Source: Liolophura sinensis
Taxonomy: Eukaryota; Mollusca; Polyplacophora; Chitonida; Chitonidae
Length of the DNA stretch: 64,000 nucleotides
NCBI RefSeq assembly: GCF_032854445.1
Contig: NW_027018078.1
Span: 27,113 to 91,112, forward strand
Reading direction: 5' to 3'
Under the pieces are notes generated by a model that was not told the origin of the DNA, ran no database searches, and saw only the letters and a list, made by a program, of their open reading frames with translations. Of the stretch, positions 48,306 through 61,149 are shown one piece after another; the first letter of the stretch is position 1, and each line of letters opens with the position of its first letter. A program made the translations under genes and the position numbers.

Positions 48306-51300
48306 TGCGGAATTGGGCCAGGCATCGACAGCTGTTAAAAATTGCAAATATCCCTGGTTTCCATGGAGTAAGAGCCGTTGCTGGGCACGTGATTATGACA
48401 TCAATGATCATTCAATTGTCACTACAGCCAAAAGTGTTGGTCGGAGAGCAACGCGGTTTGTACCATTCGATTTGTAGTCACAAAATACGTCGGATTAGCC
48501 TTTTACCAGCAGCACTGGAACAATTTTTCCAATTTTGCATTTTTGCCTGGTCTTTTTGTTAATTGAAACCGGCTACACTGTACTCTGTACAATCTCGACT
48601 GGTCATTACTATATTCAACTTTCGACTATAAGTTATATGCCCTTCGGTAGCCCAGATGACCTCAAATCTTTGGGCCAAGCCCTTTTAACTCACCCAGCAA
48701 TTGTCTTATTTCTAAGTCCAAGACAATCTCAATGTCTTTATCTACGTGTAGAAAAACCACACCATTTGTACGTGAAAAACACAAGGTACTTGATACAGTC
48801 AGCTGTAAAAAGTACAACTAAACACTGACCCACATTTATAAGGTGCCAAAAGATGCGGAATTGAGCCAGGCATCGGCAGCTGTTGAAAAATTGCAAATTT
48901 CCCTGGTTTCCATGGAGTAAGAGACGTTGCTGGGCACGTGATTATGACATCAATGATCATTCAATTGTCACTACAGCCAAAAGTATTGGTCGGAGAGCAA
49001 CGCGGTTTGCACCATTCGATATCTCGTCACAAAATACGTCGGATTAGCCTCTTACCAGCAGCACTGGAACAGTTTTTCCACTTTTGCATTTTTGCATGGT
49101 CTTTTTGTTAATTAAAATCGGCTACACTGTACTCTGTACAATCGCGACTGGTCATTAATATATTCAACTTTTGACTATAAGTTATGTGCCCTGCGGTAGC
49201 CCAGAAGACCTGAAATCTTTGGGCCAAGCCCATTTAACTCACCCAGCAATTGTCTTACTTCTAAGTCCAAGACAATCTCAATGCCTTTATCTACGTGTAG
49301 AAAAACCACACCATTTGTACATAAAAAAAGGTACTTGATACAGTCTGCTGTAAAAAGTACAACTAAACACTGACCCACATTTATAAGGTGCCAAAAGATG
49401 CGGAATTGGGCCAGGCATCGGCAGCTGTTAAAAAATTGCAAATATCCCTGGTTTCCATGGAGTAAGAGCCGTTGCTGGGCACATGATTATGACATCAATG
49501 ATCATTCAATTGTCACTACATCCAAAAGTATTGGTCGGAGAGCAACGCGGATTGCACCATTCGATTTCTCGTCACAAAATACGTCGGATTAGCCTCTTAC
49601 TAGTTGCACTGGAACAGTTTTTCCACTTTTGCATTTTTGCCTGGTCTTTTTGTTAATTGAAATCGGCTACACTGTACTCTGTACAATCGCGACTGGTCAT
49701 TACTATATTCAACTTTTGACTATAAGTTATGTGCCCTTCGGTAGCCCAGAAGACGACAAATCTTTGGGCTAAGCCCATTTAACTCACCCAGCAATTGCCT
49801 TACTTCTAAGTCCAAGACAATCTCAATGTCTTTATCTACGTGTAGAAAAACCACACCATTTGTACGTGAAAAACACAAGGTACTTGATACAGTCTGCTGT
49901 AAAAAGTACAACTGAACACTGACCCACTTCAGTAAGGTGCCAAAAGATGCGGAATTGAGCCAGGCATCGGCAGCTGTTGAAAAATTGCAAATTTCCCTGG
50001 TTTCCATGGAGTAAGAGCCGTTGCTGGGCACGTGATTATGACATAAATGATCATTCAATTGTCGCTACAGCCAAAAGTATTGGTCGGAGAGCAACGCGGA
50101 TTGCACCATTCGATTTCTCGTCACAAAATACGTCGGGTTAGCCTCTTACTAGTAGCACTGGAACAGTTTTTCCACTTTTGCATTTTTGCTTGGTCTTTTT
50201 GTTAATTGAAACCCTCTACACTGTACTCTGTACAATCGCGACTGGTCATTACTATATTCAACTTTTGACTATAAGTTATGTGCCCTTCGGTAGCCCAGAA
50301 GACCTGAAATCTTTGGGCCAAGCCCATTTAACTCACCCAGCAATTGTCTTGTTTCTAAGTCCAAGACAATCTCAATGTCTTTATCTACGTGTAGAAAAAC
50401 CACACCATTTGTACATAAAAAACACAAGGTACTTGGTACAGTCTGCTGTAAAAAGTACAACTAAACATTGACCCACACTTATCAGGTGCCAAAAGATGCG
50501 GAATTGGGCCAGGCATCTGCAGCTGTTAAAAAATTGCAAATATCCCTGGTTTCCATGGAGTAAGAGCCGTTGCTGGGCACGTGATTATGACATCAATGAT
50601 CATTCAATTGTCGCTACAGCCAAAAGTATTGGTCGGAGAGCAACGCGGTTTGCACCATTCGATTTCTCGTCACAAAATACGTCGGATTAGCCTCTTACCA
50701 GCAGCACTGGAACATTTTTTCCACTTTTGCATTTTTGCATGGTATTTTTCTTAATTGAAATCGGCTACACTGTACTCTGTACAATCGCGACTGGTCATTA
50801 CTATATTCAACTTTTGACTATAAGTTATGTCCCCTTCGGTAGCCCAGAAGACGACAAATCTTTGGGCTAAGCCCATTTTAATCACCCAGCAATTGCCTTA
50901 CTTCTAAGTCGAAGAGAATCTCAATGTCTTTATCTACGTGTAGAAAAACCACACCATTTGTACATAAAAAACACAAGGTACTTGATACAGTCTGCTGTAA
51001 AAAGTACAACTGAACACTGACCCACATGAATAAGGTGCCAAAACATGCGGAATTGGGCCAGGCATCGGCAGCTGTTAAAAAATTGCAAATATCCCTGTTT
51101 TCCATGGAGTAAGAGCCGTTTCTGGGCACGTGATTATGACATCAATGATCATTCAATTGTCACTACAGCCAAAAGTATTGGTCGGAGAGCAACGTGGATT
51201 GCACCATTCGATTTCTCGTCACAAAATACGTCGGATTAGCCTCTTACTAGTTGCACTGGAACAGTTTTTCCACTTTTGCATTTTTGCCTGGTGTTTTTGT

Positions 51301-52690
51301 TAATTGAAACAGGCTACACTGTACTCTGTACAATCGCGACTGGTCATTACTATATTCAACTTTTGACTATAAGTTATGTGCCCTTCGGTAGCCCAGATGA
51401 CCTCAAATCTTTGGGCCAAGCCCATTTAACTCACCCAGCAATTGTCTTATTTCTAAGTCCAAGACAGTCTCAATGTCTTTATCTACGTGTAGAAAAACCA
51501 CACCATTTGTACGTGAAAAACACAAGGTACTTGATACAGTCTGCTGTAAAAAGTACAACTGACAACAGACCCACATGAATAAGGTGCCAAAAGATGCGGA
51601 ATTTAGCCAGGCATCGGCAGCTGTTGAAAAATTGCAAATTTTCCTGGTTTCCATGGAGTAAGAGCCGTTGCTGGGCACGTGATTATGACATCAATGATCA
51701 TTCAATTGTCACTACAGCCAAAAGTATTGGTCGGAGAGCAACGCGGTTTGTACCATTCGATTTGTCGTCACAAAATACGTCGGATTAGCCTTTTACCAGC
51801 AGCACTGGAACAATTTTTCCAATTTTGCATTTTTGCCTGGTCTTTTTGTTAATTGAAATCGGCTACACTGTACTCTGTACAATCGCGACTGGTCATTACT
51901 ATATTCAACTTTTGACTATAAGTTATGTGCCCTTCGGTAGCCCAGAAGACCTGAAATCTTTGGGCCAAGCCCATTTAGCTCACCCAGCAATTGTCTTGTT
52001 TCTAAGTCGAAGACAATCTCAATGTCTTTATCTACGTGTAGAAAAACCACACCATTTGTACATAAAAATCACAAGGTACTTAAAACAGTCTGCTGTAAAA
52101 AGTACAACTGACAACAGACCCACATGAATAAGGTGCCAAAAGATGCGGAATTGGGCCAGGCATCGGCAGCTGTTAAAAATTGCAAATATCCCTGGTTTCC
52201 ATGGAGTAAGAGCCGTTGCTGGGCACGTGATTATGACATCAATGATCATTCAATTGTCACTACAGCCAAAAGTGTTGGTCGGAGAGCAACGCGGTTTGTA
52301 CCATTCGATTTGTAGTCACAAAATACGTCGGATTAGCCTTTTACCAGCAGCACTGGAACAATTTTTCCAATTTTGCATTTTTGCCTGGTCTTTTTGTTAA
52401 TTGAAATCGGCTACACTGTACTCTGTACAATCGCGACTGGTCATTACTATATTCAACTTTTGACTATAAGTTATGTGCCCTTCGGTAGCCCAGAAGACCT
52501 GAAATCTTTGGGCCAAGCCCATTTAACTCACCCAGCAATAGTCTTACTTCTAAGTCCAAGACAATCTCAATGCCTTTATCTACGTGTAGAAAAACCACAC
52601 CATTTGTACATAAAAAAAAAAGGTACTTGATACAGTCTGCTGTAAAAAGTACAACTAAACACTGACCCACATTTATAAGGTGCCAAAAGA
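48306..52690 (+). repeat. 9-monomer-offset duplication, clean copy B (8 monomers)
   Basis: Partner of 43368-47761. Five consecutive units (49399-52143) are exactly 549 bp. The 545-bp unit at 48854 owes its length to a short AAAAAAAGGTAC segment, and the 547-bp unit at 52144 has the related A-run near 52613-52621; both features recur in copy A. The block is followed by a chimeric unit (52691-53239). Confidence 0.9.
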
Positions 52691-53239
52691 TGCGGAATTG
52701 GGCCAGGCATCGGCAGCTGTTAAAAAATTGCAAATATCCCTGGTTTCCATGGAGTAAGAGCCGTTGCTGGGCACGTGATTATGACATCAATGATCATTGA
52801 ATTGTCACTACAGCCAAAAGTATTGGTCGGAGAGCAACGCGGTTTGCACCATTCGATTTCTCGTCACAAAATACGTCGGATTAGCCTCTTACTAGTAGCA
52901 CTGGAACAGTTTTTCCACTTTTGCATTTTTGCCTGGTGTTTTTGTTAATTGAAACCGGCTACACTGTACTCTGTACAATCGCGACTGGTCATTACTATAT
53001 TCAACTTTTGACTATAAGTTATACGCCCTTCGATAGCCCAGATGACCTCAAATCTTTGGGCCAAGCCCTTTTATCTCACCCAGCAATTGTCTTATTTCTA
53101 AGTCCAAGACAATCTCAATGTCTTTATCTACGTGTAGAAAAACCACACCATTTGTACGTGAAAAACACAAGGTACTTGATACAGTCAGCTGTAAAAAGTA
53201 CAACTAAACACTGACCCACATTTATAAGGTGCCAAAAGA
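52691..53239 (+). repeat. Chimeric monomer at a duplication boundary
   Basis: The first ~280 bp follow the type at 47762 (CTAGTAGCACTGG, TGGTGTTTTTG, GAAACCGGC). The remainder follows the type at 43368/48306 (GATGACCTC, AAGCCCTTTTA, GTCAGCTGTAAA). The switch lies between about 52970 and 53035. Private changes (ATACGCCC, CGATAGCCC, TTTTATCTCACC) show it is not a simple copy of either. It marks where the nine-unit order is broken and a shorter step begins. Confidence 0.8.
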
Positions 53240-54109
53240 TGCGGAATTGAGCCAGGCATCGGCAGCTGTTGAAAAATTGCAAATTTCCCTGGTTTCCATG
53301 GAGTAAGAGACGTTGCTGGGCACGTGATTATGACAATCAATGATCATTCAATTGTCACTACAGCCAAAAGTATTGGTCGGAGAGCAACGCGGTTTGCACC
53401 ATTCGATTTCTCGTCACAAAATACGTCGGATTAGCCTCTTACCAGCAGCACTGGAACAGTTTTTTCCACCTTTGCATTTTTGCATGGTCTTTTTGTAATT
53501 GAAATCGGCTACACTGTACTCTGTACAATCGCGACTGGTCATTACTATATTCAACTTTTTGACTATAAAGTTATGTGCCCTTCGGTAGCCCAGAAGACCT
53601 GAAATCTTTGGGCTCAGCCCATTAACTTACCCAGCAATTGTCTTACTTCTAAGTCCAAGACAATCTCAATGTCTTTATCTACGTGTAGAAAAACCACACC
53701 TTTGTACATAAAAATCACAAGGTACTTGATACAGTCTGCTGTAAAAAGTACAACTGAGAACAGACCCACATGAATAAGGTGCCAAAAGATGCGGAATTGG
53801 GCCAGGCATCGGCAGCTGTTAAAAAATTGCAAATATCCCTGTTTCCATGGAGTAAGAGCCGTTGCTGGGCACGTGATTATGACATCAATGATCATTCAAT
53901 TGTCACTACAGCCAAAAGTATTGGTCGGAGAGCAACGCGGATTGCACCATTCGATTTCTCGTCACAAAATACGTCGGATTAGCCTCTTACTAGTTGCACT
54001 GGAATAGTTTTTCCACTTTTGCATTTTTGCCTGGTGTTTTTGTTAATTGAAACCGGCTACACGGTACTCTGTACAATCGCGACTGGTCATTACTATATTC
54101 AACTTTTGA

Positions 54110-55290
54110 CTATAAGTTATGTGCCCTTCGGTAGCCCAGAAGACCTGAAATCTTTGGGCCAAGCCCATTTAACTCACCCAGCAATTGTCTTGTTTCTAAG
54201 TCGAAGACAATCTCAATGTCTTTATCTACGTGTAGAAAAACCACACCATTTGTACATAAAAAACACAAGGTACTTGGTACAGTCTGCTGTAAAAAGTACA
54301 ACTAAACATTGACCGACATTTATCAGGTGCCAAAAGATGCGGAATTGGGCCAGGCATCTGCAGCTGTTAAAAAATTGCAAATATCCCTGGTTTCCATGGA
54401 GTAAGAGCCGTTGCTGGGCACGTGATTATGACATCAATGATCATTCAATTGTCGCTACAGCCAAAAGTATTGGTCGGAGAGCAACGCGGTTTGCACCATT
54501 CGATTTCTCGTCACAAAATACGTCGGATTAGCCTCTTACCAGCAGCACTGGAACATTTTTTCCACTTTTGCATTTTTGCATGGTATTTTTCTTAATTGAA
54601 ATCGGCTACACTGTACTCTGTACAATCGCGACTGGTCATTACTATATTCAACTTTTGACTATAAGTTATGTGCCCTTCGGTAGCCCAGAAGACGACAAAT
54701 CTTTGGCTAAGCCCATTTTAATCACCCAGCAATTGCCTTACTTCTAAGTCGAAGAGAATCTCAATGTCTTTATCTACGTGTAGAAAAACCACACCATTTG
54801 TACATAAAAAACACAAGGTACTTGATACAGTCTGCTGTAAAAAGTACAACTGAACACTGACCCACATGAATAAGGTGCCAAAAGATGCGAATTGGGCCAG
54901 GCATCGGCAGCTGTTAAAAAATTGCAAATATCGCTGTTTTCCATGGAGTTAGAGCCGTTGCTGGGCACGTGATTATGACATCAATGATCATTCAATTGTC
55001 ACTACAGCCAAAAGTATTGGTCGGAGAGCAACGTGGATTGCACCATTCGATTTCTCGTCACAAAATACGTCGGATTAGCCTCATACTAGTTGCACTGGAA
55101 CAGTTTTTCCACTTTTGCATTTTTGCCTGGTGTTTTTGTTAATTGAAACAGGCTACACTGTACTCTGTACAATCGCGACTGGTCATTACTATATTTAACT
55201 TTTGACTATAAGTTATGTGCCCTTCGGTAGCCCAGATGACCTCAAATCTTTGGGCCAAGCCCATTTAACTCACCCAGCAATTGCCTTACT
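54110..55290 (+). repeat. Third partial copy of the 9-unit block
   Basis: Matches 50269-51440 at offset 3841 bp (seven units), and therefore also about 45333-46510. Shared markers are ATTGTCTTGTTTC, ACTTGGTACAG, AACATTGACC, CATCTGCAGCTG, GCATGGTATTTTTCTTAATTG, TTTTAATCACCC, GAAGAGAATCTC, CTGTTTTCCATGG, AACGTGGATTGC and GAAACAGGC. On the right it switches to another type after about 55280 (GCCTTACTTC, then CACTTCAGTAAGG). Confidence 0.85.
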
Positions 55291-55433
55291 TCTAAGTCCA
55301 AGACAATCTCAATGTCTTTATCTACGTGTAGAAAAACCACACCATTTGTACATAAAAAACACAAGGTACTTGATACAGTCTGCTGTAAAAAGTACAACTG
55401 AACACTGACCCACTTCAGTAAGGTACCAAAAGA

Positions 55434-57079
55434 TGTGGAATTGAGCCAGGCATCGGCAGCTGTTGAAAAATTGCAAATTTCCCTGGTTTCCATGGAGTAA
55501 GAGCCGTGGCTGGGCACGTGATTATGACATCAATGATCATTCAATTGTCACTACAGCCAAAAGTATTGGTCGGAGAGCAACGCGGTTTGCACCATTCGAT
55601 TTCTCGTCACAAAATACGTCGGATTAGCCTCTTACCAGCAGCACTGGAACAATTTTTCCACTTTTGCATTTTTACCTGGTCTTTTTGTTAATTGAAATCG
55701 GCTACACTGTACTCTGTACAATCGCGACTGGTCATTACTATATTCAACTTTTGACTATAAGTTATGTGCCCTTCGATAGCCCAGAAGACGTCAAATCTTT
55801 GAGCGAAGCCCATTTAAATCACCCAGCAATTGTCTTACTTCTAAGTCCAAGACAATCTCAATGTCTTTATCTACGTGTAGAAAAACCACACCATTTGTAC
55901 ATAAAAAACACAAGGTACTTGATACAGTCTGCTGTAAAAAGTACAACTTAACACTGACCCACATTTATAAGGTGCCAAAAGTTGCGGAATTGGGCCAGGC
56001 ATCGGCAGCTGTTAAAAAATTGGAAATATCCCTGGTTTCCATGGAGTAAGAGCCGTTGCTGGGCACGTGATTATGACATCAATGATCATTGAATTGTCGC
56101 TACAGCCAAAAGTATTGGTCGGAGAGCAACGCGGTTTGCACCATTCGATTTCTCGTCACAAAATACGTCGGATTAGCCTCTTACCAGCAGCACTGGAACA
56201 GTTTTTCCACTTTTGCATTTTTGCCTGGTCTTTGTGTTAATTGAAATCGGCTACACTGTACTCTGTACAATCGCGACTGGTCATTACTATATTCAACTTT
56301 TGACTATATGTTATGTGCCCTTCGGTAGCCCAGAAGACGTCAAATCTTTGGGCTAAGCCCATTTAACTCACCCAGCAATTGCCTTACTTCTAAGTCCAAG
56401 ACAATCTCAATGTCTTTATCTACGTGTAGAAAAACCACACCATTTGTACATAAAAAACACAAGGTACTTGATACAGTCTGCTGTAAAAAGTACAACTGAA
56501 CACTGACCCACTTCAGTAAGGTACCAAAAGATGTGGAATTGAGCCAGGCATCGGCAGCTGTTGAAAAATTGCAAATTTCCCTGGTTTCCATGGAGTAAGA
56601 GACGTTGCTGGGCACGTGATTATGACATCAATGATCATTCAATTGTCACTACAGCCAAAAGTATTGGTCGGAGAGCAACGCGGTTTGCACCATTCGATTT
56701 CTCGTCACAAAATACGTCGGATTAGCCTCTTACCAGCAGCACTGGAACAATTTTTCCACTTTTGCATTTTTACCTGGTCTTTTTGTTAATTGAAATCGGC
56801 TACACTGTACTCTGTACAATCGCGACTGGTCATTACTATATTCAACTTTTGACTATAAGTTATGTGCCCTTCGATAGCCCAGAAGACGTCAATCTTTGAG
56901 CGAAGCCCATTTAACTCACCCAGCAATTGTCTTACTTCTAAGTCCAAGACAATCTCAATGTCTTTATCTACGTGTAGAAAAACCACACCATTTGTACATA
57001 AAAATCACAAGGTACTTGATACAGTCTGCTGTAAAAAGTACAACTGACAACAGACCCACATGAATAAGGTGCCAAAAGA
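55434..57079 (+). repeat. 2-monomer-offset duplication
   Basis: The junctions GGTACCAAAAGATGTGG near 55422 and 56520 are followed by near-identical units (55434-55982 and 56532-57079). Both contain TTCGATAGCCC and TTTGAGCGAAGCCC (about 55774 and 56872; the second lacks one A in GACGTCAATC). Offset 1098 bp. The same unit occurs a third time at 61480. Confidence 0.85.
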
Positions 57080-59050
57080 TGCGGAATTTAGCCAGGCATC
57101 GGCATCTGTTGAAAAATTCAAATTTTCCTGGTTTCCATGGAGTAAGAGCCGTTGCTGGGCACGTGATTATGACATCAATGATCATTCAATTGGCGCTACA
57201 GCCAAAAGTTTTGGTCGGAGAGCAACGCGGTTTGCACCATTCGATTTCTCGTCACAAAATACGTCGGATTAGCCTCTTACCAGCAGCACTGGAACAGTTT
57301 TTCCACTTTTGCATTTTTACCTGGTCTTTTTGTTAATTGAAATCGGCTACACTGTACTCTGTACAATCGCGACTGGTCATTACTATATTCAACTTTTGAC
57401 TATAGGTTATGTGCCCTTCGGTAGCTCAGAAGACGACAAATCTTTGGGCTAAGCCCATTTAACTTACACAGCAATTGTGTTACTTCTAAGTCCAAGACAA
57501 TCTCAATGTCTTTATCTACGTGTAGAAAAACCACACCTTTTGTACATAAAAATCACAAGGTACTTGATACAGTCTGCTGTAAAAAGTACAACTCACAACA
57601 GACCCACATGAATAAGGTGCCAAAAGATTGCGGAATTGGGCCAGGCATTGGCAGCTGTTAAAATTGCAAATATCCCTGGTTTTCCATGGAGTAAGAGCCG
57701 TTGCTGGGCACGTGATTATGACATCAATGATCATTCAATTGTCACTACAGACAAAAGTGTTGGTCGGAGAGCAACGCGGTTTGTACCATTCGATTTATAG
57801 TCACAAAATACGTCGGATTAGCCTCTTACCAGCAGCACTGGAACAATTTTTCCAATTTTGCAATTTTTGCCTGGTCTTTTTGTTAATTGAAATCGGCTAC
57901 ACTCTACTCTGTACAATCGCGACTGGTCAATACTATATTCAACTTTTGACTATAAGTTATGTGCCCTTCGGTAGCCCAGAAGACCTGAAAACTTTGGGCC
58001 AAGCCCATTTAACTCACCCAGCAATTGTCTTACTTCTAAGTGCAAGGACAATCTCAATGTCTTTATCTACGTGTAGAAAAACCACACCATTGTACATAAA
58101 AAAAAAGGTACTTGATACAGTCCTGCTGTAAAAAGTACAACTAAACACTGACCCACATTTATAAGGTGCCAAAAGATGCGGAATTGGGCCAGGCATTGGC
58201 AGCTGTTAAAAAATTGGAAATATCCCTGGGTTTCCATGGAGTAAGAGCCGTTGCTGGGCACGTGATTATGACATCAATGATCATTCAATTGTCGCTACAG
58301 CCAAAAGTATTGGTCGGAGAGCAACGCGGTTTGCACCATTCGATTTCTCGTCACAAAATACGTCGGATTAACCTCTTACAAGCAGCACTGAACATTTTTT
58401 CTACTTTTGCATTTTTGCATGGTCTTTTTGTTAATTGAAATCGGCTACACTGTACTCTGTACAATCGCGACTGGTCATTACTATATTCAACTTTTGACTA
58501 TAAGTTATGTGCCCTTCGGTAGCCCAGAAGACGACAAAATCTTTGGCTAAGCCCATTTAACTCACCCAGCAATTGTGTTACTTCTAAGTGCAAGACAATC
58601 TCAATGTCTTTATCTACGTGTAGAAAAACCACACCTTTTATACATAAAAATCACAAGGTACTTGATACAGTCTGCTGTAAAAAGTACAACTGACAACAGG
58701 ACCCACATGAATAAGGTGCCAAAGATGCGGAATTGGGCCAGGCATCGGCAGCTGTTAAAAAATTGCAAATATCCCTGGTTTCCATGGAGTAAGAGCCGTT
58801 GCTGGGCACGTGATTATGACATCAATGATCATTCAATTGTCACTACAGCCAAAAGTATTATTCGGAGAGCAACGCGGTTTGTACCATTCGATTTGTCATC
58901 AAAAAATACGTCGGATTAGCCTCTTATCAGCAGCACTGGAACAATTTTTCCAATTTTGCATTTTTGCCTGGTCTTTTTGTTAATTGAAGTCGGCTACACA
59001 GTACTCTGTACAATCGCGACTGGTCATTACTATATTCAACTTTTGACTAT
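56200..59050 (+). repeat. Second 9-monomer-offset duplication, copy A
   Basis: Matches 61150-64000 at offset 4948-4949 bp. Shared rare markers are CTTTGTGTTAATTG, GGTACCAAAAGATGTGG, AAAAATTCAAATTTTCC, CAATTGGCGCTAC, CTATAGGTTATG, TAGCTCAGAAG, ACTCACAACAG, GGCATTGGCA, ACAGACAAAAGTG, CGATTTATAGTC, CACTCTACTCTG, GGTCAATACTAT, CTGAAAACTTTG, ATTAACCTCTTACAAGCAGC, TTTTTTCTAC and ATTATTCGGAG. The left limit is inside the unit starting at 55983. Confidence 0.9.
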
Positions 59051-61149
59051 AAGTTATGTGCCCTTCGGTAGCCCAGAAGACGGACCAAATCTTTGGGCTA
59101 AGCCCATTTAAACTCACCCAGCAATTGCCTTACTTCTAAGTGCAAGACAATCTCAATCTCTTTATCTACGTGTAGAAAAACCACACCATTTGTACGTGAA
59201 AAACACAAGGTACTTGATACAGTCTGCTGTAAAAAAGTACAACTGAACACTGACCCACTTCAGTAAGGTGCCAAAAGATGCGGAATTGAGCCAGGCATCG
59301 GCAAGCTGTTGAAAAAATTGCAAATTTCCCTGGTTTCCATGGAGTAAGAGCCGTTGCTGGGCACGTGATTATGACATCAATGATCATTCCATTGTCACTA
59401 CAGCCAAAAGTATTGGTCGGAGAGCAACGCGGTTTGCACATTCGATATCTCGTCACAAAATACGTCGGATTAGCCTCTTACCAGCAGCACTGGAACAGTT
59501 TTTCCACTTTTGCATTTTTACCTGGTCTTTTTGTTAATTGAAATCGGCTACACTCTACTCTGTACAATCGCGACTGGTCATTACTATATTCAACTTTTGA
59601 CTATAAGTTATGTGCCCTTCGGTAGCCCAGAAGACGTCAAATCTTTGGGCCAAGCCCATTTAACTCACCCAGCAATTGTCTTACTTCTAAGTCCAAGACA
59701 ATCTCAATGCCTTTATCTACGTGTAGAAAAACCACACCCATTTGTACATAAAAAAAAGGTACTTGATACAGTCTGCTGTAAAAAGTACAACTAAAACACT
59801 GACCCACATTTATAGGTGCCAAAAGATGCGGAATTGGGGCAGGCATCGGCAGCTGTTAAAAAATTGCAAATATCCCTGGTTTCCATGGAGTAAGAGCCGT
59901 TGCTGGGCACGTGATTATGACATCAATGATCATTGAATTGTCACTACAGCAAAAGTATTGGTCGGAGAGCAACGCGGATTGCACCATTCGATTTCTCGTC
60001 ACAAAATACGTCGGATTAGCCTCTTACTAGTTGCACTGGAACAGTTTTTCCACTTTTGCATTTTTGCCTGGTGTTTTTGTTAATTGAAAACCGGCTACAC
60101 TGTACTCTGTACAATCGCGACTGGTCAATAACTATATTCAACTTTTGGACTATAAGTTATATGCCCTATCGGTAGCCCAGATGACCTCAAATCTTTGGGC
60201 CAAGCCCTTTTAAACTCACCCAGCAATTGTCTTATTTCTAAGTGCAAGACAATCTCAATGTCTTATCTACGTGTAGAAAAACCACACCATTTGTACGTGA
60301 AAAACACAAGGTACTTGATACAGTCTGCTGTAAAAAGTACAACTAAACACTGACCCACATTTATAAGGTGCCAAAAGATGCGGAATTGAGCCAGGCATCG
60401 GCAGCTGTTGAAAAATTGCAAATTTCCCTGGTTTCCATGGAGTAAGAGACGTTGCAGGGCACGTGATTATGACATCAATGATCATTCAATTGTCACTACA
60501 GCCAAACGTATTGGTCGGAGAGCAACGCGGTTTGGCACCATTCGATTTCTCGTCACAAAATACGTCGATTAGCCTCTTACCAGCAGCACTGGAACAGTTT
60601 TTCACTTTGCATTTTTGCATGGTCTTTTTGTTAATTGAAATCGGGCTACACTGTACTCTGTACAATCGCGACTGGTCATTACTATATTCAACTTTTGACT
60701 ATAAGTTATGTGCCCTTCGGTAGCCCAGAAGACCTGAAATCTTTGGGCTAAGCCCATTTAACTTACCCAGCAATTGTCTTACTTCTAAGTCCAAGACAAT
60801 CTCAATGTCTTTATCTACGTGTAGAAAAACCACACCATTTGTACATAAAAAACACAAGGTACTTGGTACAGTCTGCTGTAAAAAGTACAAACTAAACATT
60901 GACCCACATTTATCAGGTGCCAAAAGATGCGGAATTGGGCCCAGGCATCGGCAGCTGTTAAAAAATTGCAAATATCCCTGGTTTCCATGGAGTAAGAGCC
61001 GTTGCTGGGCACGTGATTATGACATCAATGATCATTCAATTGTCACTACAGCCAAAAGTATTGGTCGGAGAGCAAACGCGGTTTGTACCATTCGATTTGT
61101 CGTCACAAAATACGTCGGATTAGCCTCTTACCAGCAGCCACTGGAACAG

